Shown: positions 1 to 8,811 of the stretch, one piece after another
How positions within the stretch are numbered: position 1 is the first letter of the stretch
How the letters are laid out: every line of letters starts with the position of its first letter
NCBI RefSeq assembly: GCF_030158645.1
Contig: NZ_JAOASO010000162.1
Location: 1-64,000, forward strand
Length of the DNA stretch: 64,000 nucleotides
Source of the DNA: Hydrogenophaga sp.
GTDB taxonomy: Bacteria; Pseudomonadota; Gammaproteobacteria; Burkholderiales; Burkholderiaceae_C
Reading direction: 5' to 3'
Made by a program: the position numbers and the translations under genes
The notes under the pieces: generated by a model
Databases searched by the model: none
Told to the model about the DNA's origin: nothing
Seen by the model: only the letters and a program-made list of their open reading frames with translations

Positions 1-1825
1 TGTTGACCTCGCCGATGCCCTGACTCTGCTCGCTGGCCGATGCGGTGATGTCGCCAATCACGCGGTTGACGCGGCCCACCGAGTCGACGATCTCCGTCAT
101 GGTGGTGCCGGCGTCCCCCACCAGGCGCGCACCGGCCTCCACCTTCTCCACGCTGGTGTCGATCAGGGTCTTGATTTCCTTGGCGGCAGCGGCGGAGCGC
201 TGCGCCAGGTTGCGCACTTCGCTGGCCACCACCGCAAAGCCGCGGCCCTGTTCACCCGCACGTGCGGCCTCCACCGCGGCATTGAGCGCGAGGATGTTGG
301 TCTGGAATGCGATGCCGTCGATCACGCCGATGATGTCGGCGATCTTCTTGCTGCTGTCGTTGATGGAGCCCATCGTCTTGACCACCTCGGCCACCACCGA
401 GCCGCCACGGCGCGCCACGTCGGCCGCACTCGATGAGAGCTGCTGAGCCGAGCTGGCCGCACCCGAGCTCTGCGACACATTGCTGGTGAGCTGTTCCATG
501 GAGGCCGCGGTCTGCTGCAGACTGCTGGCCGTTTGCTCGGTGCGGGTGCTCAGGTCTTGCGTGCCGGTGGCGATCTCGCTGGACGCGGTGGCGATCGATT
601 CCGACGAGTCTTTCACACCAGCGATCACGCGGGCGAGCGACTGGTCGGCCTTGCGCAGGTCGGCCACGAGATCGGCGAATTCGTCGCGGCTGCTGGCGGT
701 CTGCACGGTGCCCAGGTGGCCGGCGGCAATGGCCTGCGCAGCGCGTGAGGCGTGCTTCATGCTGGCGGCCATGCTGAGGTAGATGCCCACATACAGGTAC
801 ACCGAGACGAGCACACCCAGCGTGAGCACGATCAGCAGGAGGTTGCGGTTGAGTGCCGCACTGCTGCCGCGCTCGACCAGCAGCTCGTCGAGCACCACGC
901 GGTTCTGCTCCACCAGGGCCCAGGCGGCATCGATGGTCGGACCCGATGCGGTGAAAACGTCCTGCTGCGACACGGTCACCGCCTCCACGCCGGTGAAGTT
1001 TTTGCGGATGAAGCCCAGCAGTTCCTTGGAGCTGGCCTTGAGCGCGTCGAACCGTGCGCTCAAGGCTTTCTCCACCACCGGGTTGGCCAGCATCGACTGG
1101 CCCAACAAGGTTTCAACCGAGCCGAAGGTGTCGTTCAGCCGTGCGTCGGTCACTTCATAGAACACCTTGTCCTTGGGCGAGACTGCACCACGGTTCACGT
1201 TCATGGTGGCGTAGGCCGCGATGCGCACCGCGATGCCGGCGGTGGATGGTGTGTTGTTCGCCAGCGGGTAGCCGAGGTAGAAGATGTCGGCGTCGGGGTC
1301 CTGCGCCAGACCGGACTTGTTGCCCATGTCGCGCATGAAAGCGTAGAGCCGACCGTATTCCGGCGCGTGGGCCGAGAAGGCTTTCTGCGGGAACTCGGCG
1401 TCGGCGGGCAGCACGTTGATCTTGGCCTGCAGCTCCTTCCAGCCGTTCTGCAGACCTGCGAACTCCTTCGTCATGTCGAAGAAGGGCAGGGCGTCCTTGA
1501 CCTGCTGGTCGATCTTGGCGAGCTGCCGATCCACCGCGGCGGCCTGCTTCTTGAAGCCCTCCAGGGCCGCCGGGTCGCCCGGTGTGCCGGTGATGGTGAC
1601 GCGCCGGCTCTCGATCAGCACCTTGTTCCACTCGACCAGGTCGGCCATCAGTGCCACGGCGACACGTTTGGACTCGATCGCGCTCACCCGTGCGTTGAGG
1701 TACTGCGCGGCGGCCAGGCCCAGGACCAGCAACAGCAGCAGCGTGGGCACACCGGCGAGCAAAAATTTCGGGCCCAGTCGCAGGCGGGCCATCAGGGCGG
1801 AGGCGGGGGCAAAGAAGGCATTCAT
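1..1825 (-). CDS. Methyl-accepting chemotaxis protein, 3' end beyond window
   Basis: Transmembrane chemoreceptor that would relay ligand occupancy to CheA/CheW and set flagellar bias. The reading frame is open from an ATG at 1825 to the window edge, giving 608 codons so far. Membrane segments lie near residues 21-41 and 322-345, bracketing a periplasmic region of about 280 residues; a HAMP-like stretch follows, then a long helical signalling domain. The conserved hairpin tip is present ([18 protein letters not shown], coded near 240-310), followed by the [16 protein letters not shown] repeat typical of the family. No che genes are in view, so this is a stand-alone receptor. The ligand cannot be predicted from what is visible, and the C-terminal end, including any NWETF-type tether, is outside the window. 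Confidence 0.93.
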   Translation of the reverse strand, partial: MNAFFAPASALMARLRLGPKFLLAGVPTLLLLLVLGLAAAQYLNARVSAIESKRVAVALMADLVEWNKVLIESRRVTITGTPGDPAALEGFKKQAAAVDRQLAKIDQQVKDALPFFDMTKEFAGLQNGWKELQAKINVLPADAEFPQKAFSAHAPEYGRLYAFMRDMGNKSGLAQDPDADIFYLGYPLANNTPSTAGIAVRIAAYATMNVNRGAVSPKDKVFYEVTDARLNDTFGSVETLLGQSMLANPVVEKALSARFDALKASSKELLGFIRKNFTGVEAVTVSQQDVFTASGPTIDAAWALVEQNRVVLDELLVERGSSAALNRNLLLIVLTLGVLVSVYLYVGIYLSMAASMKHASRAAQAIAAGHLGTVQTASSRDEFADLVADLRKADQSLARVIAGVKDSSESIATASSEIATGTQDLSTRTEQTASSLQQTAASMEQLTSNVSQSSGAASSAQQLSSSAADVARRGGSVVAEVVKTMGSINDSSKKIADIIGVIDGIAFQTNILALNAAVEAARAGEQGRGFAVVASEVRNLAQRSAAAAKEIKTLIDTSVEKVEAGARLVGDAGTTMTEIVDSVGRVNRVIGDITASASEQSQGIGEVN

Positions 1826-1977
1826 GGATGTTCGGGCACAAAAGGTTGTGTGACTTGCAACCGTTTGATCTGACAAGCAGGGCCAGGCGGTTGCCTCTCA
1901 AGGCAGACCCCTTGTTTGTCGGCCATTGGCGCCCGAACTGAAGCGCTGAAAAGCGCCGGAATTCCCCCCAACGTCCT

Positions 1978-2628
1978 TCAGGCGGTGTGGGCGGGGTCCG
2001 CGAAGCAGACCATGGGCAGCGCGTCTTCGAAGCCCGCGAGCGCGCCGTCGATGCTCTGGATGAAGTCGCTCGGGGGGCCCTGGCGTGCCAGCAGGCGGAA
2101 GGCCTGGTACATGATGCCGTTGGAGCTGCGCACCACCGTGTCGAACAGGTCCGTCGGAAAACCGGTGCCGGTGCGCAGCAAGGGGTTGATGCCGCCCTGA
2201 TCGAAGTCATCCAGCGCTTCGCTGTACGCGTCGTTGATCGCCAGCAGCGGCTGGACCAGACCGGCCAGGCCCGGTTCGTTCGCGAGGCGCTCCTTCAGGT
2301 CGTGCACCATGCGCCCGGTGGTGGGCAACTTGAGCGCACCGTTCACATCGAGCATGGCGTCGAATTCGCCATCGGCGGCGGCGTAGGCGTACCAGGCCGC
2401 GCGCACCATCGCGTCGTACTGCACCTGCAGCATCGCGCAGGCCGCGTTCTGTGCGCCAGTGGCAAACAGGATGCGCAGCGCATAGGCGTGCTCGATGCAC
2501 AGCTCGCAGGCAAAGGTGGTGGCCAGCGCGCGGTGGCTGTCGCTGCGCTCGGGCATGCGTTCGATGCGCTCGCCCAGTTGCAGGGCAAAGGCTTCGGACT
2601 GTTCGAGAAGGACTTGTTCGTAGTTCAT
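1978..2628 (-). CDS. Hypothetical protein, DUF5677/DUF6988-like
   Basis: A soluble 216-residue protein of unknown function. It is almost wholly helical by composition, with no signal peptide, membrane segment or cofactor motif. The pattern, with an early His/Glu-rich helix (ATTFACELCIEHAYALRILF) followed by a region resembling AMLQVQYDAMVRAAWYAYA, recalls the DUF5677/DUF6988 helical proteins common in proteobacteria; that assignment is from memory of the pattern and is tentative. It stands alone, divergent from the amidase gene and downstream of the chemoreceptor, so context gives no role. The ATG at 2628 is the only plausible start. Confidence 0.7.
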   Translation of the reverse strand: MNYEQVLLEQSEAFALQLGERIERMPERSDSHRALATTFACELCIEHAYALRILFATGAQNAACAMLQVQYDAMVRAAWYAYAAADGEFDAMLDVNGALKLPTTGRMVHDLKERLANEPGLAGLVQPLLAINDAYSEALDDFDQGGINPLLRTGTGFPTDLFDTVVRSSNGIMYQAFRLLARQGPPSDFIQSIDGALAGFEDALPMVCFADPAHTA

Positions 2629-2772
2629 GCGCGCATGGTAGCGGCCGGCGCTTTCTCCGCGAACCCCAACCCCGTTGCAGGTGTCGCTTCAGTGGCTTGC
2701 CCGGTGCCGGCTGCCCCGCAAAATACGGGTTGGACGGGCCGGCTGTTCGGCCCACTGGATGAAGGCATCAGC

Positions 2773-4056
2773 ATGCAGAAAATCGAAGACTGGTCCGCGC
2801 GCGACATCGCCGCCCGGGTGGCGCGGCGCGAACTCACCGCCGAAGCGGTGGCGCGCGCCCTGGTGGAGCGCACGCAGGCGCTGGACCCCGCCATCCTCGC
2901 CTGGCAGCACTTCGATGCCGAGCAGGTCATGGCCCAGGCGAAGGCACTGGATGGGGCCGGCGCACAAGGCCCGCTGGCCGGCGTGCCGGTGGCGGTGAAG
3001 GACTTGATCGACACCGCCGACATGCCCACCACCTACGGCTCGCCGATCTATGCCGGTCACCGCCCTGCGGTGGACGCGGCCGTGGTGGCCAGCTTGCGCG
3101 AGGCCGGCGGCGTGGTCATGGGCAAGACCGTGACCACCGAGTTCGCCACCTTCAAGCCGGGTGTCACCCGCAATCCGCGCGCCACTGCGGAGTCGCCGCG
3201 CACGCCGGGGGGATCGTCCAGCGGCTCGGCGGCGGCGGTGGCCTGCGGCATGGTGCCGCTGGCCTTCGGCACGCAGACCGCCGCTTCCATTGTCCGACCC
3301 GCAGCGTACTGCGGCGTGGTCGGCTACAAGCCCACCTTCGGCCTGCTGCCCATGGCGGGCATCAAGTCGCTCTCGCCCACGCTGGACACCGCCGGCGTGT
3401 TCGCCCGCACCGTGGACGACGCTGCGTTCTTCGTGAGCACGCTCTCGCGCATGGAGCTGGCCACGGGTCCCGTCAAGGGCTGGCGCGTCGGAATCTGCCA
3501 CACGCCGCATTGGGATCTCGCCTCGGACGACGCACGCCGCGCGTTGCAGCTGGCTGCGCGCCACTTCGACAAGCTGGGTGCCCGCGTGGTCGAGGCGGTG
3601 GTGCCCGGTGCCTGGGCGGGGCTGGCGCAGGCGCAGATGGACATCATGGGGTTCGAGGCCTGGGCCGCGTTTGCGCCCGAGCGCAACAGCCACGCCAGTC
3701 TGTTCAGCCCGGCGTTTGCCGAGGTGCTGGCCAGCGGCGCTGCCGTGAGCGGCGGCCGGTTGGCCGAGGCCCACGCACTCGCCATCCACGCCCGCGGCGA
3801 GATCGAGAACCTGCTGCAACAGGTGGACGTGTTGATCGCGCCGAGCGCCACCGGCGAAGCACCGCAGGGGCTGGACGCCACCGGCAACCCGATCTTCAGC
3901 CGCATGTGGAGCCTGCTCGGTGTGCCTTGCGTGCACGTGCCCACGGGCGTGGGCGGTCAGGGCATGCCGGTGGGTGTGACGGTGATCGGGCCGCGCTGGC
4001 GAGATGCGAAGGCGCTGAGCGCCTCGCTGGCGCTTGAAGCCGCCGTCAGGGGCTGA
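2773..4056 (+). CDS. Amidase, amidase-signature family
   Basis: Hydrolyses a carboxamide (or a similar C-N bond) in the cytoplasm; the substrate is not evident. The 427-residue protein carries the whole Ser-cisSer-Lys triad of the amidase-signature family: Lys76 in VAVKDLID, the Gly-Ser-Ser-Ser-Gly-Ser loop at 147-152, and the nucleophile Ser172 in GTQTAASIVRPAAYCG. The order and spacing are normal for GatA-like amidases, but no gatB or gatC lies nearby, so this is a catabolic amidase and not the tRNA amidotransferase. The start at ATG 2773 is chosen because a GAAGG lies about 8 bases upstream and the next residues (MQKIEDWSARDIA) match a normal N-terminus; the open frame continues further upstream without homology. 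It converges on the cupin gene with a 3-base gap. Confidence 0.9.
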   Translation: MQKIEDWSARDIAARVARRELTAEAVARALVERTQALDPAILAWQHFDAEQVMAQAKALDGAGAQGPLAGVPVAVKDLIDTADMPTTYGSPIYAGHRPAVDAAVVASLREAGGVVMGKTVTTEFATFKPGVTRNPRATAESPRTPGGSSSGSAAAVACGMVPLAFGTQTAASIVRPAAYCGVVGYKPTFGLLPMAGIKSLSPTLDTAGVFARTVDDAAFFVSTLSRMELATGPVKGWRVGICHTPHWDLASDDARRALQLAARHFDKLGARVVEAVVPGAWAGLAQAQMDIMGFEAWAAFAPERNSHASLFSPAFAEVLASGAAVSGGRLAEAHALAIHARGEIENLLQQVDVLIAPSATGEAPQGLDATGNPIFSRMWSLLGVPCVHVPTGVGGQGMPVGVTVIGPRWRDAKALSASLALEAAVRG

Positions 4057-4059
4057 GGC

Positions 4060-4560
4060 TCAGACCGCGCCGGTGGGGTGCGTGGGATCGACCCACAGCA
4101 CCTGCTCGGGCTTCTCCACCGGCGCAATGTCCAGGTTGACCGCCACCGCCTGGCCGTCGCTGCGGCACAGCACGCACTCCAGCACCTCGGTGGCGCTGGC
4201 GTTGATCTCCTGGTGTGGCACGAAGGGGGGCACGTAGATGAAATCACCCGGGCCGGCTTCGGCGGTGAATTCGAGGTGATCGCCCCAGCGCATGCGCGCA
4301 CGGCCCTTCACCACGTAAATCACGCTCTCCAGTGGTCCGTGGTGGTGGGCGCCGGTCTTGGCATCGGGGTGGATGGTCACCGTGCCGGCCCAGAGCTTCT
4401 GCGCGCCCACGCGCGCGAAGTTGATCGCGGCCTTGCGGTCCATGCCCGGGGTCGAGGGCACGTTGCCGTCGAGCTGGTTGCCCGGCACCACGCGCACGCC
4501 GTCGTGCTTCCAGGCGGGGGTGTGTTCGTGGGGATGGCTGTGGTCGTGGTGGTGTGACAT
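4060..4560 (-). CDS. Cupin-domain protein
   Basis: A 166-residue single-domain cupin, probably metal-binding. The histidine-rich N-terminus (MSHHHDHSHPHEH) precedes a beta-barrel whose two cupin motifs can be read: GAHHHGPLESVIYVVKGRAR for motif 1, and GDFIYVPPFVPHQEIN for motif 2, supplying the usual His/Glu metal ligands. Such proteins act as small isomerases, dioxygenases or sensors, and the substrate is not given by the sequence. The ATG at 4560 is preferred over one further upstream because GGAGA precedes it at proper spacing. It is divergent from the DUF2889 gene and convergent with the amidase. Confidence 0.85.
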   Translation of the reverse strand: MSHHHDHSHPHEHTPAWKHDGVRVVPGNQLDGNVPSTPGMDRKAAINFARVGAQKLWAGTVTIHPDAKTGAHHHGPLESVIYVVKGRARMRWGDHLEFTAEAGPGDFIYVPPFVPHQEINASATEVLECVLCRSDGQAVAVNLDIAPVEKPEQVLWVDPTHPTGAV

Positions 4561-4652
4561 GGCGTGTCTCCGGGGCGATGGAGGGCCCAGTGTGCCACCG
4601 CCCCGCATGCCCGAAAATCAGCGCATTGAATCGCCCCGTTGGAGAAACCGTC

Positions 4653-5213
4653 TTGCCCCTGCCCGCACCCCAGCCCCGCACCCCCATGCACACCCGCCGC
4701 GTCGAGTACCGCGGCTTTCACCGTGCCGATGGCCTGTGGGACATCGAGGGCACATTGCACGACAGCAAGCCACACGACTTCGAGATCCAGGGCGAACGCC
4801 GGTGGGCAGCCGGTGAGCCCGTGCACCACATGCACCTGCGCGTCACGGTGGACAACACCATGGTGATCCGCGAGATCGCGGTGGCCATGGATGCGCACCC
4901 GCACGGCCCCTGTCCCGAGGCCATGGCGCCCATGCAGCGCCTGGTGGGCGAGGTGCTCGGCAAGGGCTGGCGCCACACCATCCAGCGCCACCTCGGCGGC
5001 ATCCAGGGTTGCACGCATTTGCGCGAGCTGCTGTTCAATCTCGCCACCGCCGCGTTCCAGACGCGCTCGGATTCGTTCGCTGCCCCCGCCGATGGCAGCC
5101 CACCGGGGCACCTGGGCCAGTGCCTGGCCTGGGACTTCCACGGTCCAGTGGTGGAGAAGGTGTATCCGGTGTTCTTCCGCTGGCAGCCGCCGGCCGCAGC
5201 GTCCAAGCCCTGA
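4653..5213 (+). CDS. DUF2889 domain protein, TTG start
   Basis: A 186-residue DUF2889 protein of unknown function, common in Burkholderiales. The family opening is clear (HTRRVEYRGFHRADGLWDIE), as is the GPCPEAMAPMQRLVG...GCTHL block, whose conserved Cys and His residues could bind a metal. The start is proposed at a TTG at 4653: a GGAGA stands 7 bases upstream and family members begin with a short Pro-rich tail before HTRR. The first in-frame ATG, at 4686, would remove that tail and lacks a ribosome site. Some family members sit near aromatic or steroid catabolic genes; here the neighbours are unrelated. Confidence 0.8.
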   Translation: MPLPAPQPRTPMHTRRVEYRGFHRADGLWDIEGTLHDSKPHDFEIQGERRWAAGEPVHHMHLRVTVDNTMVIREIAVAMDAHPHGPCPEAMAPMQRLVGEVLGKGWRHTIQRHLGGIQGCTHLRELLFNLATAAFQTRSDSFAAPADGSPPGHLGQCLAWDFHGPVVEKVYPVFFRWQPPAAASKP

Positions 5214-5241
5214 GGCCCGGCAAGCGCGTGCAGGCGCGGCC

Positions 5242-5655
5242 TCAGCCCGGTGCTGCGCGCATGCGGATGAGGGTGGCGCTGTCGACCCACAGACGCAGGC
5301 CCAGCGAGCCCGAGCCTGCGCGGATCGGCAGCTTTCTCAGCGCCATCTCCACCGCCTCGACCTGCGGGCAGGCGGCGCAGGCCTGCACCATCCGCGTCAT
5401 GAGCCGCTCTTGCGTCTCGTAGAACCCGTCGCGCGCCAGCCGCTCCAGCTCGGCCACCAGGGGGTCGTAGTCAAAGACATGGTCCATGCCGTCCCGTTCG
5501 ATCAGCACCAGCGAGGGGTCGATCCACAAGGTGAGATCGAGCAAGTGCCGATCGGGCACGGTGTCACCCGGGCCGTAGGTGCCGATGCGGGTGTCCAGTG
5601 CGAGGTCGCGCAGTTCCACCGTGCTTCGAACGTTCACAGCCGCGCCCTCACTCAA
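5242..5655 (-). CDS. FolB-like dihydroneopterin aldolase family protein
   Basis: A 137-residue T-fold protein resembling dihydroneopterin aldolase/epimerase of folate biosynthesis. Alignment by eye to FolB finds the conserved Tyr (FDYDPLVAEL), the ETQERL helix and the catalytic Lys near the end (ALRKLPIR). The glutamate that anchors the pterin ring near the N-terminus is not obvious (TYGPGD where E. coli has VYDWEQ), so the substrate may differ from dihydroneopterin. Its ATG overlaps the stop of the downstream-coded esterase gene context by four bases (5652-5655), showing the two genes form one transcript with the FolB-like gene translated second. Folate enzyme or relative: moderately sure. 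Confidence 0.75.
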   Translation of the reverse strand: MSEGAAVNVRSTVELRDLALDTRIGTYGPGDTVPDRHLLDLTLWIDPSLVLIERDGMDHVFDYDPLVAELERLARDGFYETQERLMTRMVQACAACPQVEAVEMALRKLPIRAGSGSLGLRLWVDSATLIRMRAAPG

Positions 5656-6839
5656 TCCACCAGCGCCGCATACGCCAGGGTTCGGAACAGCGCGCGGTAA
5701 TGCTCCCGCTGGTTCGGCGCCTGCGCCAGAAAGATGCCGAAGAGGTGTTCGGCCGGATCGACGAAGAAGCTGGTGCCGCCGATGCCGCTCCAGTGGTAGG
5801 TGCCCACCGAGCCCGGCATGGGCGCCAGCCCGGCAGCCGTGCGCACCGCAAAGCCCAGACCAAAACCGTGACCGGGCGGCAACAACGATGGGTCGTTGCC
5901 GGGAATGGGCCCCAGGTGATCCGCCGTCATGAAGTCCACCGTGCGGGGGCCGAGCAGCCGCACCCCGCCGAGCTCGCCCTTGTTGAGCATGAACTGCAGG
6001 AAGCGCGCGTAGTCGGCACCGGTGGACATGAGTCCGCCGCCGCCGCTGTGCAGCGCGGGCGCCTCGCGCGGGTCGATCAGGCGCATCGGAATGCCGCCGT
6101 CGGGGTCGTGTGCAAAGGGCTCGGCGATGCGGGCGTGATCGGCCGCAGGCACCGCAAACGCGGTGTCTTTCATGCCCAGCGGCCCGAGGATGGTCTTTTC
6201 GAGGTGTTCGGCCAGCGTCTGGCCCGTGACCGCTTCAACCAGCCGGCCCAGCACATCGGTGGCGCGGCTGTAGGCCCACACGCTGCCAGGCTCGAACATC
6301 AGCGGCAGGGCCGCAAGTGCCTGGCTGAAATCGGCGTTGCTGCGGGCGCGCGAACCGATGTTGGCCTGTCGGTACATCTGCTGCACCGGCGAGTCGCCGA
6401 GGAACTCGTAGGTGAGTCCGGCGGTGTGGCGCAGCAGGTCCTGCACCGTGGCGGCGCGCTGCACGGCGCGCTGCGTCACGCCACCCGGTGTCTGCACCAG
6501 CAGTTGCTGGTTTGCAAACTCGCTCAGGTGCAGGTGCACCGGATCGGCCAGTTTGAGGCGGCCCTGTTCGATCAGCATCATCACCGCCACCGAGACGATC
6601 GGCTTGGTCATCGAGTAGATGCGGAACACCGCGTCGCGCTTCATGGGAGCGTCGTGCGCCGGGTCGAGCTTGCCGATGGATTCCATGAGGGCGATGCGGC
6701 CGTGCCGCGCCAGCACCAGCACCGCGCCGGGCAGGCGGCCACCGTCCACATCGGACTGGAACACGCTCACCAGGTGGCGCATGCGCTCGGGGCACAGGCC
6801 CAGGTCGGCCAGCTCGGCCGCAGGCAGGGGCGCGCGCAT
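5652..6839 (-). CDS. Serine hydrolase, class C beta-lactamase/EstB family
   Basis: A 395-residue member of the beta-lactamase-related hydrolases (family VIII esterases such as EstB, and class C beta-lactamases). The nucleophile motif Ser76-x-x-Lys79 is in RIYSMTKPIVSV, and a Tyr base candidate is in the WAYSRATDVLGRL motif. No signal peptide is seen, which argues for a cytoplasmic esterase and against a secreted beta-lactamase. It lies between the MetE-like gene (one base apart) and the FolB-like gene (four-base overlap), so all three look like one transcript running leftwards. The natural ester substrate is unknown. Confidence 0.87.
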   Translation of the reverse strand: MRAPLPAAELADLGLCPERMRHLVSVFQSDVDGGRLPGAVLVLARHGRIALMESIGKLDPAHDAPMKRDAVFRIYSMTKPIVSVAVMMLIEQGRLKLADPVHLHLSEFANQQLLVQTPGGVTQRAVQRAATVQDLLRHTAGLTYEFLGDSPVQQMYRQANIGSRARSNADFSQALAALPLMFEPGSVWAYSRATDVLGRLVEAVTGQTLAEHLEKTILGPLGMKDTAFAVPAADHARIAEPFAHDPDGGIPMRLIDPREAPALHSGGGGLMSTGADYARFLQFMLNKGELGGVRLLGPRTVDFMTADHLGPIPGNDPSLLPPGHGFGLGFAVRTAAGLAPMPGSVGTYHWSGIGGTSFFVDPAEHLFGIFLAQAPNQREHYRALFRTLAYAALVD

Positions 6840-6840
6840 C

Positions 6841-7863
6841 TCAGGCTCCGTAGCGTTGGCGCGCCAGCGCGGCGCCCTGTGCGAGCGCTTCGAGCTTGGC
6901 CATGGCCACTTCGCGGCTCATGGGCGCGAGACCGCAGTTGGTGCAGGCGATCAGGTGCTGTTTGGGCACGTACTTGAGCGCGAGGCCGATGGTGTCGGCC
7001 ACCTGCTCGGGCGTTTCGATCACGTCGCTGGCCACATCGATCACACCCACCATCACGTCCTTGCCTTCGAGCAGTTGCATCAGCTCGGGCGGCACGTGCG
7101 AGTGGAAACACTCCAGGCTCACCTGCTGGATGCTGCTTTTGGCGAGTGCCGGGAACACCTGCTCGTACTGGCGCCACTCTTCGCCCAGCGTCTGCTTCCA
7201 GTCCACGTTGGCCTTGATGCCGTAGCCGTAGCAGATGTGGACAGCGGTGGTGCAGGTCAGGCCGCGCGCGGCCACTTCGAGTGCGGCCACGCCCCACTCG
7301 GCGGCTTCTTTCATGTAGACGTTGAAGGCCGGTTCGTCGAACTGGATGATGTCCACACCATCGGCCTGCAGCGCCAGCGCTTCCTGGTTGAGCAGCTCGG
7401 CAAAGGCCATGGCCATCTTCACCTTGTCGCCGTAGTAGCGGTCGGCCACGGTGTCCACGATGGTCATGGGACCGGGCAGGGTGAACTTGAGTTTTTTCTT
7501 CGTGTGCTTGCGCGCGAGCTGCGCTTCAAACGCGTGCACGCGGCCTTTGAGGCGCAAGGGCGCCACCACCTGCGGCACCTGCGCGTCGTAGCGGTTGTTG
7601 CGGATGCCCATGGTCACCTTGTGTTCGAAGTCGATGCCCTCGACCTGCTCCACAAAGCCGTGCACGAAATGCTGGCGCGCCTGCTCGCCGTCACCGATCA
7701 CGTCCAGGCCCGCGTCCTCCTGCGCCTTGATCCACAGCAGCGTGGCGTCGGCCTTGGCCTGCTGCAGCTCGGGGCCCTGTGTCTTCCACTGCGGCCAGAG
7801 TTTTTCGGTTTCGGCCAGCCAGGCGGGTTTGGGCAGGCTGCCTGCGATCGCGGTGTCGAACAT
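6841..7863 (-). CDS. Core-type MetE methionine synthase homologue
   Basis: A 340-residue protein matching only the C-terminal catalytic half of cobalamin-independent methionine synthase, which transfers a methyl group to homocysteine. The zinc ligands are readable: the His and Cys of HICYGYG and the final Cys of ACTNCGLAPM, with acidic residues of the barrel between. Classical MetE is about 750 residues; the missing N-terminal half binds the polyglutamyl folate donor, so this protein should use another methyl donor or a partner, as described for the core-MetE families of Price and colleagues. No DUF1852 (MesX) partner gene is adjacent. The start at 7863 (MFDTAIAGSLPKP) follows a GGAGA; an upstream ATG at 7887 has none. 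Confidence 0.85.
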   Translation of the reverse strand: MFDTAIAGSLPKPAWLAETEKLWPQWKTQGPELQQAKADATLLWIKAQEDAGLDVIGDGEQARQHFVHGFVEQVEGIDFEHKVTMGIRNNRYDAQVPQVVAPLRLKGRVHAFEAQLARKHTKKKLKFTLPGPMTIVDTVADRYYGDKVKMAMAFAELLNQEALALQADGVDIIQFDEPAFNVYMKEAAEWGVAALEVAARGLTCTTAVHICYGYGIKANVDWKQTLGEEWRQYEQVFPALAKSSIQQVSLECFHSHVPPELMQLLEGKDVMVGVIDVASDVIETPEQVADTIGLALKYVPKQHLIACTNCGLAPMSREVAMAKLEALAQGAALARQRYGA

Positions 7864-7944
7864 GGTGTCTCCGTTTTTTGTGAACAAGCGGTGAAATCTT
7901 AATCAGACGGTCCCGTCTTTGCTGTCACAAGGGCTTGGGAGCGT

Positions 7945-8622
7945 TCAGGCCTGCGGGGCGCCGGCTTGCAGCGCGGGCGCTGCGCGCGCGAAAGCGTCGA
8001 GCTGTTCGCAGGTCGCCATGATGCGTTGCACGTGGGGAATGTCGGGCACCTCGATCTTGAAGATGCGCGTCATGACCACGAGGCTGGCCAGGCAGATGTC
8101 GGCGAAGGTGGGCGTGTGGCCGTGGCAGAAGGTGCCGGTCTCGGGCTCGCTGGCCAGGCGCTGCTCCAGCGCCTGCAGGCCGGTGCCGAACCACTGGATC
8201 TGCCAGGCGCGCCAGGCCGCTTCGTCAAAGCCACCCACGCTGGTGAGGTACTTCTTCACCCGTGGTGTGATGAGCGGATGGGTGTCGGCCGCGAGCAGGG
8301 CTGCGAGCGAGCGCACGCGGGCGCGTCCGTGTGCATCGGCCGGCAGCAAGGCGGGTGTGGGATGGGTCTCCTCGATGAATTCGAGGATGGCCAGCGACTG
8401 CGTGATGGGGGTGTGCGGCTGCCCGGGCGCGTGGTCGATCAGCGCGGGAATCGCACCCATCGGGTTGAGCCGGAGGTAGGCCTCGCTGCGTTGTTCGCCC
8501 GCTTCCAGGTTGACGTTGATCTCGTGGGGCGTCACGCCCTTGAGGTTGAACGCCACGCGCACGCGGTAGGTGGCCGAGGTGCGCCAGAAGGCGTAGAGAT
8601 CGAAGCGGGCGGTGTCCGTCAT
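7945..8622 (-). CDS. maiA: Maleylacetoacetate isomerase (zeta GST)
   Basis: A 225-residue zeta-class glutathione transferase, expected to convert maleylacetoacetate to fumarylacetoacetate in the homogentisate (Phe/Tyr) or gentisate branch, using glutathione. The N-terminal thioredoxin-fold motif is FWRTSATYRVRVAFNLKGV, in which the zeta-class Ser/Ser-x-x-x-R-V-R catalytic loop is recognisable; the C-terminal helical domain includes FGTGLQALEQRL. Fumarylacetoacetase and the dioxygenase are not in the window, so the precise pathway is inferred. It is divergent from the sorbosone dehydrogenase-like gene across 189 bases. Confidence 0.85.
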   Translation of the reverse strand: MTDTARFDLYAFWRTSATYRVRVAFNLKGVTPHEINVNLEAGEQRSEAYLRLNPMGAIPALIDHAPGQPHTPITQSLAILEFIEETHPTPALLPADAHGRARVRSLAALLAADTHPLITPRVKKYLTSVGGFDEAAWRAWQIQWFGTGLQALEQRLASEPETGTFCHGHTPTFADICLASLVVMTRIFKIEVPDIPHVQRIMATCEQLDAFARAAPALQAGAPQA

Positions 8623-8655
8623 GGTGGGTCCTGCGGGGGGTTGAAAGGGCTCGTC

Positions 8656-8673
8656 GCACTGTAGCCGCAGTGC
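8656..8673. promoter_or_regulatory. Inverted repeat between maiA and quinoprotein gene
   Basis: GCACTG, six bases, then CAGTGC, placed in the divergent spacer between the maiA-like gene and the quinoprotein gene. It could be an operator, but no regulator is coded nearby and a 6-bp arm can occur by chance. Confidence 0.25.
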
Positions 8674-8811
8674 AGCATCGAAGCCGCTTCACAGTCCGCT
8701 GCGTGACCGTTACCATGCTCACGATCGCGCAGAATGGGCGCCGGACGCAGCACGTGCCTGCCGTCTCTCGCGATACCCGTGCCCCCTCAAAAAAACTTCA
8801 GGAGACAAGAC

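Noticed and set aside
2773-4056. GatA subunit of the aspartyl/glutamyl-tRNA amidotransferase
   Set aside because: The amidase has the common catalytic triad but no gatB/gatC neighbours, and its sequence around the nucleophile (QTAASIVRPAAYCG) is that of catabolic amidases.
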